This document shows positions 49,360 through 62,000 of a stretch of 64,000 nt of DNA, one piece after another; position 1 is the first letter of the stretch; the number at the start of each line of letters is the position of its first letter. The notes beneath the pieces are model-generated. The model worked only from the letters and a program-made list of their open reading frames with translations, made no database searches and was not told the origin of the DNA. Location: the NCBI GenBank assembly GCA_033439795.1, contig JAUTDP010000010.1, positions 310,001 through 374,000 of the forward strand. The letters run 5' to 3'. Made by a program: the position numbers and the translations under genes. This DNA is from Sordaria brevicollis (taxonomy: Eukaryota; Ascomycota; Sordariomycetes; Sordariales; Sordariaceae).

Positions 49360-51364
49360 GAGGTAGCCATCTACCCCTTCACATGTCCCTGGGTTGGTTT
49401 CGTATCCCACCACAATCTAATCCCATCCACAGCCCTGGGATAAGACTGTTTGCTGGGTACGAAAGGTATCGTATGCCCTACCACCTTAAACTTCCATCGA
49501 CTGTCAGCTCGATCCGAACGTTCAAGATGAAAAGTTGCGCGGCAAGAGGTACGGACGTTCCAGTCCGTCAACAAGGTGGCATCGAAAGTGGACTGATATA
49601 GTATAGTATAGGGTAGGCACGATCGTATCGTATCGTGCTGCGGACGGCACAGAAACCTAAGCCGACTCTGAGGGAGGCACGAAGCTGACCAACAACATGA
49701 TAGCCGGGGTGCTGTTAAGGCGAACCGTACATACCGTATTGAAAACAACAAGAGGTAGCAAACCTCGTATACCCGGACCGTAAGTAGGTACCTCTAGCCA
49801 AATGAGCTTGAAAGGGGTCGTAATGCTGTCCCTATTGTTATATATAATTTTTTTTTTTTCTTTCGCAAAGGTCACGTTCCGTTCGACTTCTTTACGACGT
49901 GGTTGATGATTTGGTTTGGTTCGATCGGTCCAGTCGGTCACTTGGAGGAGCAGGTTGGATATGTAGCGTATGGAAAGTGAGGCCCGATCGCCAGGTAACG
50001 TTAACATCTAAAGACTCTTCCAGATGGGCAAACATTTTTGGGATCATGCCATTCTTATTTTTTTCTCTTTAGTACACTAGTAGCCGCCAATCCTCTTGAA
50101 GACAACACTTCAACGTTCCTCAACCGGAACTGGATCCGCTACTTGACAGTCTTCCTGTCACATAAAGTTACACCTATTCGTGACATGGACGTCCGACGTC
50201 CGACGAGTGACAAGTGTAAGGGTACCTACCTGTCAAATCTGAAATCTCTATGCCGTGCTACAAGTTTGTGAAAGCTGATTTGACCCCGTCCGTTGACACT
50301 GGTATGTGTAACCAACACGTCAAAAAAGAAATCCCCGGTGGTGGCATTATTTGACTGGACAAATAATGAGCTTCGTTCTTGTCTCGCACCACACCAATCC
50401 CCACTGTCATGACAGGCTGAGGGGAACATGTATCAAATGTGGTACAATAGCTCTAGGTAGAGAACCAGATAACCGCGTAGCCAGTGGAAATGGCTCAGTG
50501 AGTGGCTTGCTTCCCTTTCGAACACACAAGATGGCGAACAAGAGGCTCTTTTACGAATATCTAGCTACGCTATCAAGCTCTTACAATCCTGACAGTCTAG
50601 AACAAGTTCAGCGATGCAAACAGTCCAATATCCGGCAGATTTTGAGAGTCGTGTTCTGGTGATGCTATACCTAGGTATGTGACGAGGATCGAGCCGTTCA
50701 AAGGTTGAAATTCTACACCTCCAAGCCATGTGATTGTGATGATCGGGGATCAAAATGAACACACGATCCGGTCCCGAAAGATAAGACAACGGTGACAGTG
50801 ATGACAGCCCAGTGTATTCGAAACACAAGCCTGAGACCTGACAACCCTGAACATGTGTCGAAGGTCTCACGAGACCTGCTGGAGAGCCCGATATAGACTT
50901 CATTCATGAGAAAAGAAAGCCATGAAAACATTTTGCATCTAAAACCGGGAACGTCACAGACTTAACCCATGTGTTGAGTGTCTTACCAGCTTTGGTTGAG
51001 ACTTCAGCCCGACATAGTTGACTTCGTACATTTGCCCTCTGGCTGTGATGCTGAGCGCCCTTTTTCACTTTTTACTTTCACCCTCAAGGATACTGCACTC
51101 TATTCAAGACACCTAGTCCTAGCATAAATAATGCTTTTTGATTGTAGGTTAAAGTAGCAGTAGCTCACAAGGCTTGGACTCAAGCCCATAGTTTCTCAAT
51201 CCAGTCCATATCCATGTCCATGCTGTTGATCATAACACATTCATAGCGGTCATTAACAGTCGTGTCATACATTAAGGTTCTATTTCCGTTCCACTCCGGA
51301 AACATGCTCTTTTCCTTCTCCAGGCCGTCATCTCCCTTCAGTCCTACTACTGAACGTCTTCCTT
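49360..51364. other. Intergenic region, no gene recognised
   Basis: About 2 kb. It holds a poly-T run (49,850-49,861), short TATAG and ATCGT repeats near 49,600-49,640, and two GGTACC/CCTAGG palindromes (49,785; 50,667). Open frames are short and lack codon bias. Confidence 0.6.
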
Positions 51365-54067
51365 CTAACCGCCATGCCCATCCTCACGCAACTCGTCCAG
51401 CGGCTCAACCCTCACCAATATCTCCTCCAGCAGTCCCTCCAGGAAGCCACCAACGTCTTTGCCCATGCCCACCGGCTCCGCCTTGTCGTAGTGATCGATC
51501 TCCTTGCACACATGTGCCAGCTTATATACCAGCTTGCGTATCTTTTCGTTGGCCTGTTCAGCGCGCTGCTGCTTGGGAGTCGGCGGTGCCGGACCATATC
51601 CGTTTTCCGCTCGGTACGTCTGCTGCAGCATGATTTGTCGACGCTTGAGCGCTTCTTCCAGTGCAGGGAAGATAACATCGTTGAGGGCGTCCAAGTCGCC
51701 GCTGGGACTGGGTGGCTCGGGCGAAGGGAATGCAGCAAGCGATGTTGTCGACGACGATGGCGTGCCGTAGTTGGATGAGGTTGAAACGATGCGGCTTCCT
51801 GATGGTGACGATCGCGGCATTTCCTTGGATGTTAGGGGGCTCAAGCCTTGACTCTGGTGGTAACTTGACCTGTTAGGCTGATACTGTCCAGAGGGCTGCT
51901 GCTGCTGCTGCTGCTGATACTGTGAATCTCGTCGCTGATGCTGTTGTGACTGCTGCTGCTGTTGGTACAATGACTCGCGTGAGGGCTGATGATATATCAT
52001 CGATGGTTGTGACTGCTGCCTCTGGTGGTGGTACACTTGCTCGCGCGAGGGTTGATGATTAAGCTGACGCTGCTGCTGCTGTGGTGGTGGTTGTTGCTGC
52101 TGTCGGTAAAGTGACTCACGCGAAGGTTGGTGGTAGAGGTTCTGCTGCTGTTGCTGCAGTTGGAACGGCTTGTTTGTGTTTGGTGATTGCTGATTCAGTT
52201 GCTGATTGTTAAGCCTCTGGAGTGGCTGTTGCTGCTGCTGTTGCTGTTGCTGTTGTCCTCCTCTGAATGGTGGTATCTCCGGCAACTTCATGGGTCCCGC
52301 AGATGTCCTTGATGATGATGATGAAGCTTGTTGGTTGTACTGTGTTGATGGGGATAGCATCGATTGTGGTTGCGTGCTGTTCTGGATAGCCGGTCCGAGG
52401 TTCATACCCCCGATATCCCGTCGTAACTGTTCCTGGAGCACACGATCATAATCTGGAGAACTGCCCATCTGTATCTGTGACACCGGCCTGGCTAGCGACG
52501 TGCGGGGCGTTGCAGGCTCCCTCGACTTTCGTGACTGTTGCTCTAGCTGCTGTATCTGTTGCTTAACAGGTGAAGTAGGCACAGAGACTCTTGTCGGAGG
52601 TGGCATTGATGTGCTCGGTGGTGGCATTGCTGGCGTTCCTACGGGTTTCCTCGCTGGTGATGCTTGTCTCGCTGTGCCCGTTCCAGTGGTGTCAACTGCA
52701 AGTTTGGTTGTACTTTGAGTCTGGTTAGATTCCCTCCTCCAGTCGTCCTGGTTATCCTGGCTCTCGTTGGCCCTTCCAGACCTCGCGTTGAGAGTCGACT
52801 CGTCCATCGCGTTCAGCATGCCGGGCCTGTGGACAACACCGCCGCGGTCACTAACCAGCCGCACGGTGCCGAAATCCCACATGTCCTCGTTGATATGCTT
52901 CCGTTGCTCGACGTAGTTGTTTTGCTCCGGCTCAAGGTACTCTTCGTCGTCTTGTTTGTGGGTAGCTGCCCACCGGTTGTATCGCTCGATGAGCTCTGTC
53001 AGGTAGCTCGTCTTCTTCGCTCGTCTAATAAACGGGTGCTTGAGAAGTTCTCTTGCCGTCGGCCTTTCCTTGGGGTCACGCTGCAAGCACAGCTCGATAA
53101 ACTCCTTGAATCCTTTGCTGAAGTTGCCTTCCAGGCGTGGGGGCGGGTTCTTGGGAATCAAGAAGAGCACCTTCATGGGATGGATGTCGGCATAAGGTGG
53201 CTCTCCCTTGGCGAGTTCGAGTGCTGTGATACCGAGAGACCAGATATCGGCCTTGTGATCGTAACCGCTTTGCTTGATAACCTCGGGAGCCATCCAGAAT
53301 GGGGTGCCGACGAATGTGTTTTTCTTGGTCATGGTTGCCGATAGCTGACCGGAAACACCGAAATCGGCTAGCTTGACCTGGCCATTGGCAGCCAGGAGGA
53401 TGTTGGCAGCTGTTGAGAATTAGCAAGTCGCTCGATGGGAAGCTTTGGGGTGCCAGTTATTGACCCTACCTTTAACATCTCGGTGGAGTTTCTTGTCTTG
53501 GTGCAAGTAGTCCAGCCCTAGCAGCAGTTCGCGGACGATGATGGCGATGTAGTCTTCCCCAATCAGGCCTGGCTTCATCAAGTCGGCACAGCTACCCCCC
53601 GAGCAGAACTCCATGACGATCCATAGCTCGGCGCCTTTGGCATAAGAGCCATAGTATTTGGTGACGTAGGGCGATTGTAGCTCGGAAAGGATTGCGATCT
53701 CCTGGATGATGTCTTCTACTTCGTCCTCGGCGCTTTCGATATCGATAACCTTGATGGCCACGGCCTGGCCACTCCGCTTGTCGACACTGAATATGGAACG
53801 GAACGATTAGCATTCAGACTTGGCAGAAACTGGGGAGACATGGGGGTAGGGGGATGGTACCCTTTGTAGACCTTGCCAAAACTTCCTCCACCTGCAGAAA
53901 AATCACGGGTCTACTCGTCAGCAAACCGCTGCTAGAACATGGCGCCGAGGATTATGGCGTATGTAGTATGGGACGCTCTCGGTGAACCAACCTATACAAA
54001 ATTCCTTGGTGTATAGGAGTTCGGGGTCCACGGATCCCTCGTGCTCGTCATAGTCGCGGTCGGCCAT
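51365..54067 (-). CDS. mst-1: STE20-family germinal-centre kinase, MST-1-like
   Basis: Exons 54067-53992, 53891-53861, 53786-53470 and 53409-51365 encode 822 residues. The kinase domain spans about residues 20-274: glycine loop GGGSFG (26-31), VAIK Lys48, HRD catalytic Asp139, DFG Asp157 and the GCK signature VGTPFWMAPEV (175-185). All catalytic residues are present. The middle is disordered and Gln-rich, with Q10 at 527-536 and three HQPSRE repeats (568-623). The last about 110 residues are ordered and charged. Such kinases act upstream of NDR kinases in septation and polarity; in Neurospora, MST-1 works beside SID-1 in the septation initiation network. Identification as mst-1 rests on the kinase type and on its neighbours. 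Intron 1 uses an unusual GTTGGT donor. Confidence 0.9.
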
Positions 54068-55677
54068 GATGTCGGGCTACTCGAATCGCGCGTGGTAAGC
54101 GGACGTGTGGTGTCGCTCTGTTAAGACGGTGATGATTCGGCCGGACGATGATCGTCGCATGGATTTGGTCGGCAACCGCCTGGAACAGGACGCAAGAGTG
54201 CGCCAATTGGGTTGGATATCCTCGTTGGATATTGTCTCGACGGCCGCAGAGGCTTGTGGTGTTGGACAATATGCGCGACGAGAAGCGCAATTCGCAAGGC
54301 CACCAGGGAGAGAGGTACGACCAAGGGCGGGAAGAGCGAAGGGCAGTGTAATGCTCCTAGGTCGTAGATGCAGTCTGGGGACACAGGGAAGCAAGCCAGG
54401 GGAAGCTCGAAGCAATTGGCGGGACCAGGTCAGCCCCGCTGAACGCACAATTCGAAGCACGAGCGAGTGTCGCGAAGCAAAACTGGAGACGTTGTGGGAG
54501 TCTGATGCTGCAATGGAAAGAATTCTGGAGGTTGGAAAGGCGGAAGCGCAAAGCGAGACGAGGAAAGTGGTGGTTGATCAAGAACGAAGGACTTGGGACT
54601 TGGAAGGAGGTTGTCCGATGTTTACCTTGAATGTTGGAGGCAGGCCGGTGGTTGGCAGGGGAGCCGGGAGGAGGTTACCTAAGAAATGGCGGGATCCCAG
54701 CCCGCTTCGATCGTTGGAGAATGGATCCCTCCCCACAACGCGCACTGTGTCCAGCGCGGTTTTACCAGCCGGGCAGGTACCTACCTCCACTGTAGCGCGC
54801 TCGCTGTAAGTGCTGAAGGTCGCGCTACGTCTAGCTTACGAACCTATCAGCGATCAGGAACGGAGGGAGACCAAATTCACGATTGCTTTTCGAAGTTACA
54901 CAGAGTGAGGGCTACTCCCATTCGTCAATCGGCAGGACGATCGGGAACGCGAAAAATATCTCGAGGTAGAGGTATGGAAACCGGGAAGGGGTTTCCAGAG
55001 AGGCAGGGCCGCCAGGTACAAAACAAGCAACATCTGGGAATCTGGGTTGGCTGAGGAGCGGGGTCAGGGCAACGATGGATGTGCATGCACTAACAATTAC
55101 CAGAGGGTACCCTGCAGGAGTGACAGTTGCAGGCTTGCAGCTTCAACCTTGCCTACCCGCGCGTTTTGTTTGTGGGGTAACTGTTCATGTGCATCCAATT
55201 CCCATCCTGACCACCGTAGAGCCATCATGGCATTAGATGCTGGAGAATTGGTGATGGATGACACCTGGAGAGTGTGGAAGTACATGTTGAGACCAGAAAA
55301 ACTACGAGCTTGTGTCATCTATCATTTTTGCATTTGCTGAACCTAAAGTTGTGTACCGAACATGTGAAAAGGGGGAATCATAGCAAGGAAAATGAAGAAA
55401 GCTACTGTTATGACCCATGATACGCCTTATGTCCATCTGTTCTCCCCCCGATGACCTTCCGCTTTGAGTATTCTGCTCTGTCCTCCCATGATATGATGTA
55501 TCTCGAAGAATTCCTCCTTTTGACGCCAAATCCCCGCTGTGCGGAAACAAACGATATATCCTCGAACCCTCAAAGAGGTATAATAACCCCGTCTAGCAAT
55601 GATGTCCTCCTCTAGTTATCCGGCAATTCGAGATTGCCCAAGTTCTTTGTGAGCTCGCCAACCTGTTCATCACTCTT
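54068..55677. other. Intergenic region upstream of the kinase gene
   Basis: About 1.6 kb containing the kinase promoter and the 3' flank of the UBX gene. A GC-rich plus-strand open frame (54105-54809) is antisense to the promoter and lacks recognisable protein character. A TAGGTA palindromic element lies at 54,775-54,788. Nothing else supported. Confidence 0.55.
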
Positions 55678-57428
55678 CTAATCCTCAATGAACTCCACCA
55701 TGACGGTGCCATTAGCGAGACCAGCCTCCTTAATTGTCTGGTCAATAACATCGAGCAGGTTGGCGCCACCAGGCATCGTCTTCAACTCGAACTCGACTCC
55801 CTCCTTGCCCGGCAAGGGCTCGGCCTTGAGCCACTCATAGATACGGCGGACGGGTTCGTCGAGCCTGAATCGGCGAACAACACGACCCGTGGGGTTGCGA
55901 ATCTGCACCCTCGTCACCGTGGCAGGGTCAACAGCAGGTTCAACATGCGGTCGGTCCGAGGCAATCTGGGCAAAGATGGACTCCTCTGCAGCAGGAGCCT
56001 CGGGCTCGGGCTCCGGCGCCACCTGGGCAGGCTCTTGGTCGGCTCGCTCCTTGCCCTTCGGAGACTCGGTCGCTCGGGTGAGCGCATCGGGGTCGTGGAC
56101 CTTGGGCGCCGAAGCGCTGCCATTGCCTCCGTTCTCGAGACTGTTGCGCAGTGCCATCTCGAGCATCTCCTCCTCTGTCATCCTGTCCACATCCACCACC
56201 TGCTTGGGCGTCTTCGTTTTGAGGACGGGGTTCTTAGCGTGAGCTTCCAAGCTGTACCTGTCCAGAAACTCGGCCAACTGGGCATGGAACTCGAGCGGCT
56301 TGGGGAACGGAAGGCCGCTCCACACCTTGACCTGCTCGCCTGTACGGGGATCGATGATGGAAACGTGGGGGTAGTTCTGGGGGTTTTCGTGCGTCTGGTT
56401 CGGAAAGTAAAATGAGATGAACTGTTCGGCCGAGCGGTCGGTCTTGCCGTACTGCAAGAAGATGAAGTTGTGCTTGATGAGGTCCTGGATCGGGCCATCC
56501 TTCCAAATGTCGCGGTTGAGGGCCTGGCAGTTGAAATCAGACATATCCTGGAGATTAACCATGATCCACTTCTTCGCATCCTTGCCCTCCTCACGCGCCT
56601 CGTCCCAAGTAACATGTGCCAGCAACTCGTACGGGGGACGGAAAAGCTCCGCCAGACGGTTGGCCCGCGTTGGGGCAGCTCCAGCAGGAGGTGAAGCTAC
56701 ACCCTCAGCAGCAGCTCCGGGAACGGGGTTGAGAGGCTCGTCCCAAGGATTCTGGTTGAATGGGTTACCAGGGCGCCCGGCTGTTTATGAATTAGCAAAA
56801 TACCAGACAGTAGCTTGGAACCAATAAGCAACCTACCTCGAGCTTGCCTGTTCATCAACCTCTGCTGCTCAAGCTGGAATCGCTCAAACACATCATCTTC
56901 TTCATCCCCACCATAGCCTCCTGGCGCGACGAGCGTCTCTGTTGTTCGGGCCATAGGGGCACGAACTTCGTCATCGCCGCTTGGACCTCCGGCTCCAGAT
57001 CCACCACCACCGTACATCTCTTCTTGTAGTCTCTTCGCCATGGCGGCATCCTCCTCCTCTTGAGCCCTCTGTGCCGCTTTCGTTGCCTCGTCGTCCGAAT
57101 CGTCAAACTGTCCAAGGTCGTCATCTTCGGTCATTTGAACGTCCTCGTCGTCAGAGTCAATGTGGATAACACCGGAAGCGTCTTCGCGGCCGACATTGGG
57201 GCGGTTGGGCCTGCTTGACGAGCGCGAGGCACCAGCGGATCGAGAAGCGGCAGGGGGGGCCGCCTGAGTCGCGGGGTTGGTAAGGGAACGCTGGAGCTCT
57301 TCGTCGGAGTACCAAAGTTGGACGGCTTGCTGGACGTCACCGCCGCACAGCTCCAGCATGTGCCTAGCCGCCGTGTCGTTTGCACCGGTGATCGACGAGA
57401 AGGTCGCGATGGCTTCTGAATCAGCCAT
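55678..57428 (-). CDS. UBA-UAS-UIM-UBX protein (Ubx5/UBXN7 type), Cdc48 cofactor
   Basis: Exons 57428-56837 and 56780-55678 encode 564 residues; the 56-nt intron has GTAGGT, TGCTAAT and CAG. Domains in order: UBA-like N-terminus (about 1-45, with ARHMLELCGGDVQQAVQLWY), an acidic disordered stretch (about 85-130), a charged helix, the UAS thioredoxin-like domain (about 235-375), a ubiquitin-interacting motif EEMLEMALRNSLE (401-413) and a C-terminal UBX domain (488-564). Ubx5/UBXN7 bridge ubiquitylated substrates or cullin ligases to Cdc48/p97; UBX binds Cdc48, while UBA and UIM bind ubiquitin or Nedd8. The full domain set is present and the length is usual. Acts in nucleus and cytosol. Its neighbour ECM29 is also a ubiquitin-proteasome protein, but joint regulation is not implied. 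Confidence 0.92.
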
Positions 57429-58264
57429 CTTGTAGACTGTCGGCTATGGTATGTATCGAAAGCTAAAGGGAGAAAGGGGTCGGAGAAGGTGAAGGTCTCG
57501 TAAACAGGAGCTTCTCAGACGGCGCACAGTGCACGAGAAGCCCGGTGCCCGACTTTCGAGCGACCTATTGTGAGGAAGAGGGGACGAGTTGTAAGTCTCT
57601 GGCAACGGGGAGTTGGTGCGGGTCGGGAAGAAGTTGAGAATGGGGTGAGAGGTGAGGGCGAACTGTCGAGGTCGGATGCGAGGGGATGATGTGATATTCG
57701 ATTCGATCTGCTGTGGGTTTGATAAGACGATGCTGTAACGCAAAGCTGTGACCGCACCGACCAGTGTTGTACAGCGCACCCGCAGTGAGTGAAGCTGGCG
57801 GGGAGGATATTCGAGGCCGCGGAGAGGTGGGGATCCTGGTCGGGCTCGTTTATCGGCGGCGGGCGGGCACAACGAAGCTCGATGGTGCTCTTGGGTTCGA
57901 GTGCCTTGTAGAAAAGAAAATGGATGGTGTGGCGAACCAAATTCTGGAAGTGGAAGCTGATTAATGCTTGTTGTGCGGGCAGAAAAGACAAGGAACGGCA
58001 CGCAGAGTGTGAATGGAACCTTTTGTCGTTTTTGCGTTCAGTCCGAATTAATTCAATGTTGAATGAAAAGGTTCGGCATCGCATCGACTTCAGTTCCTTC
58101 ACAAGGCGCCCAAGCTGGTGACGCAAGAGGAACGCTGTCACACTGTCGCAGATGGAAGCTTCTCCCTTGTGTGTCCCGCAGTCCCACTCTGCCTGCCGCT
58201 GTGGTTCATGGCTTGGCACTCTGTGCTGTGCGACAGAACCAGTGAAGGAGGGAGTTTTACGGAT
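57429..58264. promoter_or_regulatory. Upstream region of the UBX gene
   Basis: About 830 bp between the UBX start codon and the MITE-like element. Ordinary composition. The long minus-strand open frame here (57515-58348) runs into the element and is a chance frame. No binding site recognised. Confidence 0.5.
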
Positions 58265-58266
58265 TA

Positions 58267-58360
58267 CTTGGAGGCTTCTGGGCGCGGGCTTCCTTTGCCC
58301 CCTCTTTGAATCCACAAAGAGGGGGGGCAGAATTCTGGGATAGACCAAAACCTTGGGACA
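58267..58360 (+). repeat. Left terminal inverted repeat of the MITE-like element
   Basis: Starts CTTGGAGGCTTCTGGGCGCG. It contains the hairpin at 58296-58329, whose stem arms are C5 against G7 (a 2-nt bulge). Confidence 0.88.
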
Positions 58361-58775
58361 ATCTGGAATACTACCAATTTGCGAGCAAAATTATTAGCGT
58401 AGAAGGAACGATAATAAAACCACCTCCTAGCATTTTTCAAAAATTCTGGGAAAATTTAAGAAGAGAGAAATAAATAAAATAAAATTAGTTTCAAAATTTG
58501 AATTTTTTTTATCAAAAGCTGAAATTGGGGTTATTTTCAATATCCTTCTCAATTACTTAGAACTACGAAATACTCGTCGTTTACATTTTGGTAATAAGAA
58601 GGAGCGTAATAACATTTTCTCTTTAACCCTTTAATTAAAAATAATAAGAATTGAAAATTAGCTTCCTAGAATACTTTTCTAATCTTAGGAATTTTTTCAA
58701 ATTTTTCAAAAATAGTGGCGTTGTTGAAATGGATCAATTTTCCCCTATGCGGTCAGATTTCTTAGTATTTTCGGC

Positions 58776-58869
58776 TGTCCTAAGGTTTTGGTCTGTCCTA
58801 GAGTTCTGCCCCCCCTCTTTGTAAATTCAAAGAGGGGGCAAAGGAAGCCCGCGCCCAAAAGCCTCCAAG
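58776..58869 (-). repeat. Right terminal inverted repeat of the MITE-like element
   Basis: Reverse complement of the left arm with seven transitions. It contains the hairpin at 58807-58840. Confidence 0.88.
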
Positions 58870-59009
58870 TAGGGTTCCAGACGAGCAGTCAAGGCACATT
58901 CATCACCCAAGACACTGGTTCTCCTTTGGAACTTAGGATTGTTGGAGATATGAACGTTTTACTAAATTACAAGAACCTGACGCTCCAATTTCACAACCAT
59001 ATCTATCCC

Positions 59010-62000
59010 CTACTCAAGCAACGCCAAACACTCTTTCCACTTCTGCTGCACCTCCAACGATCTTTCCTCCGTCGACGCCCTCACCACCGCCTCCTTCACT
59101 CCAGCTGGCAGGGCGCCAGCACCCCCATGTTTCTTCCCCAACTCTACCACCGCAATGGTAGCCTTAGCCCTCAGCACCCTCTGATCCTCCGTCCCCGTAT
59201 CAGCCTTTTCCAGATCCAAGGTCGCCAGATACCATTCCAGGACCTTTGCGTCATCCAAAGACCCCTTCTCTCCCTTGGCCTTAGCAGCCGCCTCCAACAA
59301 CTCCAAAACACATCCATACCAGAACGCTCTCCTGATGGCATCAAAAGCACTCTGACCGATACACGGCTTCTTGAAATCCGGCTTCTTGGCATTTTCCTCG
59401 AGAGCAAGCGCAATCTCTTTCAACTGACCCATGGCGCCCTCCTGCATCTTGGCGCGATTGTACCCCTTGGCCACAGCTTCCATAGCCGCCCACGCCGTCT
59501 GGCTCTTGGGATCTAGACCCCTCGCCTTGTTGTTGACGTTGGCCTTGTCGTCCACGTCCATGGCGTCCTCGTCCTCGGTCATGTCCAAGTAAGGCGTGAC
59601 GATCTCAGCGATGGTCGGCAGCATCGTTAAGTCGTCTCTTGCTGCCGCAAACTTCCATAGACAGCGGAAGGCGTGGGGTCGGTAGTCATTATTGTTTCTC
59701 TTAGCCTCGCGGACGGCGATCTTCTTGAGTTGCTCACCGAAGGAAGCGTCTTGCTGCCAGATCACCTTGCTTTTGCTGACAAAGTCGGGGAACGGCTCGA
59801 GGAGCTTCTCCTTGCTAGGGAACGTCTTCAGGGCAAGAGCCTTGTCATAGACAGGCCACAATGTCTTGAGATTTTCGACGTTGACTTGACCGGTGACATC
59901 GCTGGCCTTGACGATGCCTGCAACGGCGGAGGCGATCGCAAGCGCACCGGCATGCTTGAGAGCCCACTGTGCTGTGTTCAGTGACTGCTGCACAAGTTCA
60001 ACAATCTCCGAGACGTAGCGAGCAACGCTAAGGCTGCTTCCGGCGTGCTTATCCCAGACTTCCTCGAATTCCTTGCGGACATATTCATCTGTGTCATGCT
60101 TTCCGAGATATGCGAAAGGCAGAAGCTTGCCCTCGAGTGCGTTGAAGTGATCGGGAGAGATCTTTGACAGAGCCAGCACTGCATCTGCAACTTTCTGTCG
60201 CCTCGCCTCGTCCTCAGATTCAAGGTAGAGCTTCAGGAGCCTGTCCGAGAAACGCAGCCTTGCCTCATCCGGGCAACCGCGGATAATGTACGCTGCGGCA
60301 CGCGCATAACCCTGGCTGACCTCGTCGTTACGATCCAACACCTGCTTCTCCATAAGTTGCAGGAACCGGGCCGAGTACGGCTTGAAGTCCACGGTGTGTC
60401 GAGTCGCCAGAGTAGACAGAACGCGACTGCACCCAATCTTGGTAGGCATGCCGATGGCTGTCTTGATGGACTCTTCGAGGGCCGTTGTAAGTTGCGCCAT
60501 GACGTCGGCGTCAACGGTCCTGAGACTGCTCTCGATTGCCTCGGTGATTGGGCTTTGAGAAACCGCTGTGCTGCGGAGTTTGTCGATCTTATCCCTGACG
60601 TCTTCTCCAGCACGTTGGTAGTAGTAGTTGACAATGTCAGCCTCAAGCGTACTGAGACTACCGAGGAGATTCGAGACGATGGTGGCAATGTAAGGGTTGA
60701 GTGCCTTTCCACCCTTCTTGCAAATCTTGATGACCGTGTCGGTAGCAAACAGCTTAACCTCCTTCACTCCACTCTCGATGCCCTTGTCAGAAAGCAAGAA
60801 CGGCAAGGCTTCGTTCATCATGGCTCTGGCGGACGCAGTGTTGCCGGACTCTTCCAGCTGCCGCACCAGTGTTGTGGAAAGGGCAATGCAGAGGTGCAAG
60901 GCCGCGTTTCTCACGGTACCCTTCACGTCATCAAGGACCTTCAGGGCAGCGATCCATATGTCTTTGTAGTACTGCTCGTACTTCTGGAAGGGCCGTCCAC
61001 CGACCAGGTCGGAGATGGCAGCACAGCTGGCCTCACGAACTCTCCATTCTTTACCGAGGATGCACTTGAGCAAATCCTTCATGATAGCATCGAAATGCGT
61101 CTCGATAACTGCATTCGAGTCCCTGACCAGAGCCTTCCAGATATCGTTCATGGACTTCTGCACGTTCGGGTTTGGGTCAAACCGGTACCGATACAGCTTT
61201 GGGTACAGCTTTGGGTCAACCTCTGACTCGGAGAGAATACTGCTCAGCCCGAAACGACCAAACGCAGATCGGGTGGACCATGTGGCGGCGTTCGTCGCCA
61301 GTGACATGAACTTGTAGACAAGACTTTGATCGCCCACCTCATTCGCGAGGCTGACGATGTCCTTGTACGAGGTGACGGACTTGCCATCGCCGGTCGGAAG
61401 CGCGCCGGCCTCGAAGAGCTCCGTTTCTTCATCCACCTTAAGCTGCGGGCCGGATCCCGTAAACGATGACACGAGATCGCGTACAAGATCACCCTTGAGT
61501 GTTGAGTCTCCCTTCTCGTATACGAGGGAGAGGCCTCTGGATGCAGTTTCCTGAACAAGCTCATCGCGAGCACTGAGCAAGCGCATGAACGCCACCTGGC
61601 ATTCGCGTAACCTGGACTGAACCTCTTCAAGATGGGCACAGTACTGGATGATGCAGAAGAGCCAGATACCCGAGGCCTTAAGTAGAGATGGCTTGGTGTT
61701 CTTGCAGTCAGTGAGCAGCTTCTCCAACACCGTGGTAATTCTATCAGACCGCTTGGGAATGCGGTAGGAATCGCCGTTGGTTTCAACATTCAGCGTGAGC
61801 TGGACAACCTCTGAATCCCAGCATGCAACGGCAGCTGTGATGGCTTCACCAACAGTAAAGTGCACCTCTGCCTGCCTCAGCTCATAGAGTGCAAACAGCT
61901 TCTCCAGAATGAGGGCAAGCAGATCGCCGCTCGCTTCACCAGACTCGCCTTCAGTAGAAGGCAAAGATACTGCGAGCCGTCCTAGAGCGGTGATGGCCTT

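Larger units (their letters stand above)
58267..58869. mobile_element. MITE-like element with 94-bp inverted repeats and TA duplication
   Basis: A 603-bp non-coding element. The terminal inverted repeats 58267-58360 and 58776-58869 align over 94 bp without gaps and with 7 mismatches, all transitions. They are flanked by TA on both sides (58265-58266, 58870-58871), as in Tc1/mariner-type elements. Each arm carries its own hairpin (58296-58329 and 58807-58840; stem TGCCCCC TCTTTG, loop AATCCA or AAATT). The interior (58361-58775) is AT-rich, without an open frame, and unlike the flanking DNA. Non-autonomous transposition by a Tc1/mariner transposase is inferred; no transposase is encoded. Confidence 0.85.

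Noticed and set aside
54105..54809. 234-codon plus-strand open frame in the kinase upstream region
   Set aside because: No recognisable domain, Arg-rich GC-driven composition, antisense to a promoter region; likely chance.
57515..58348. 277-codon minus-strand open frame upstream of the UBX gene
   Set aside because: Runs from the UBX 5' region into the inverted repeat of the MITE-like element; composition looks like translated non-coding DNA.
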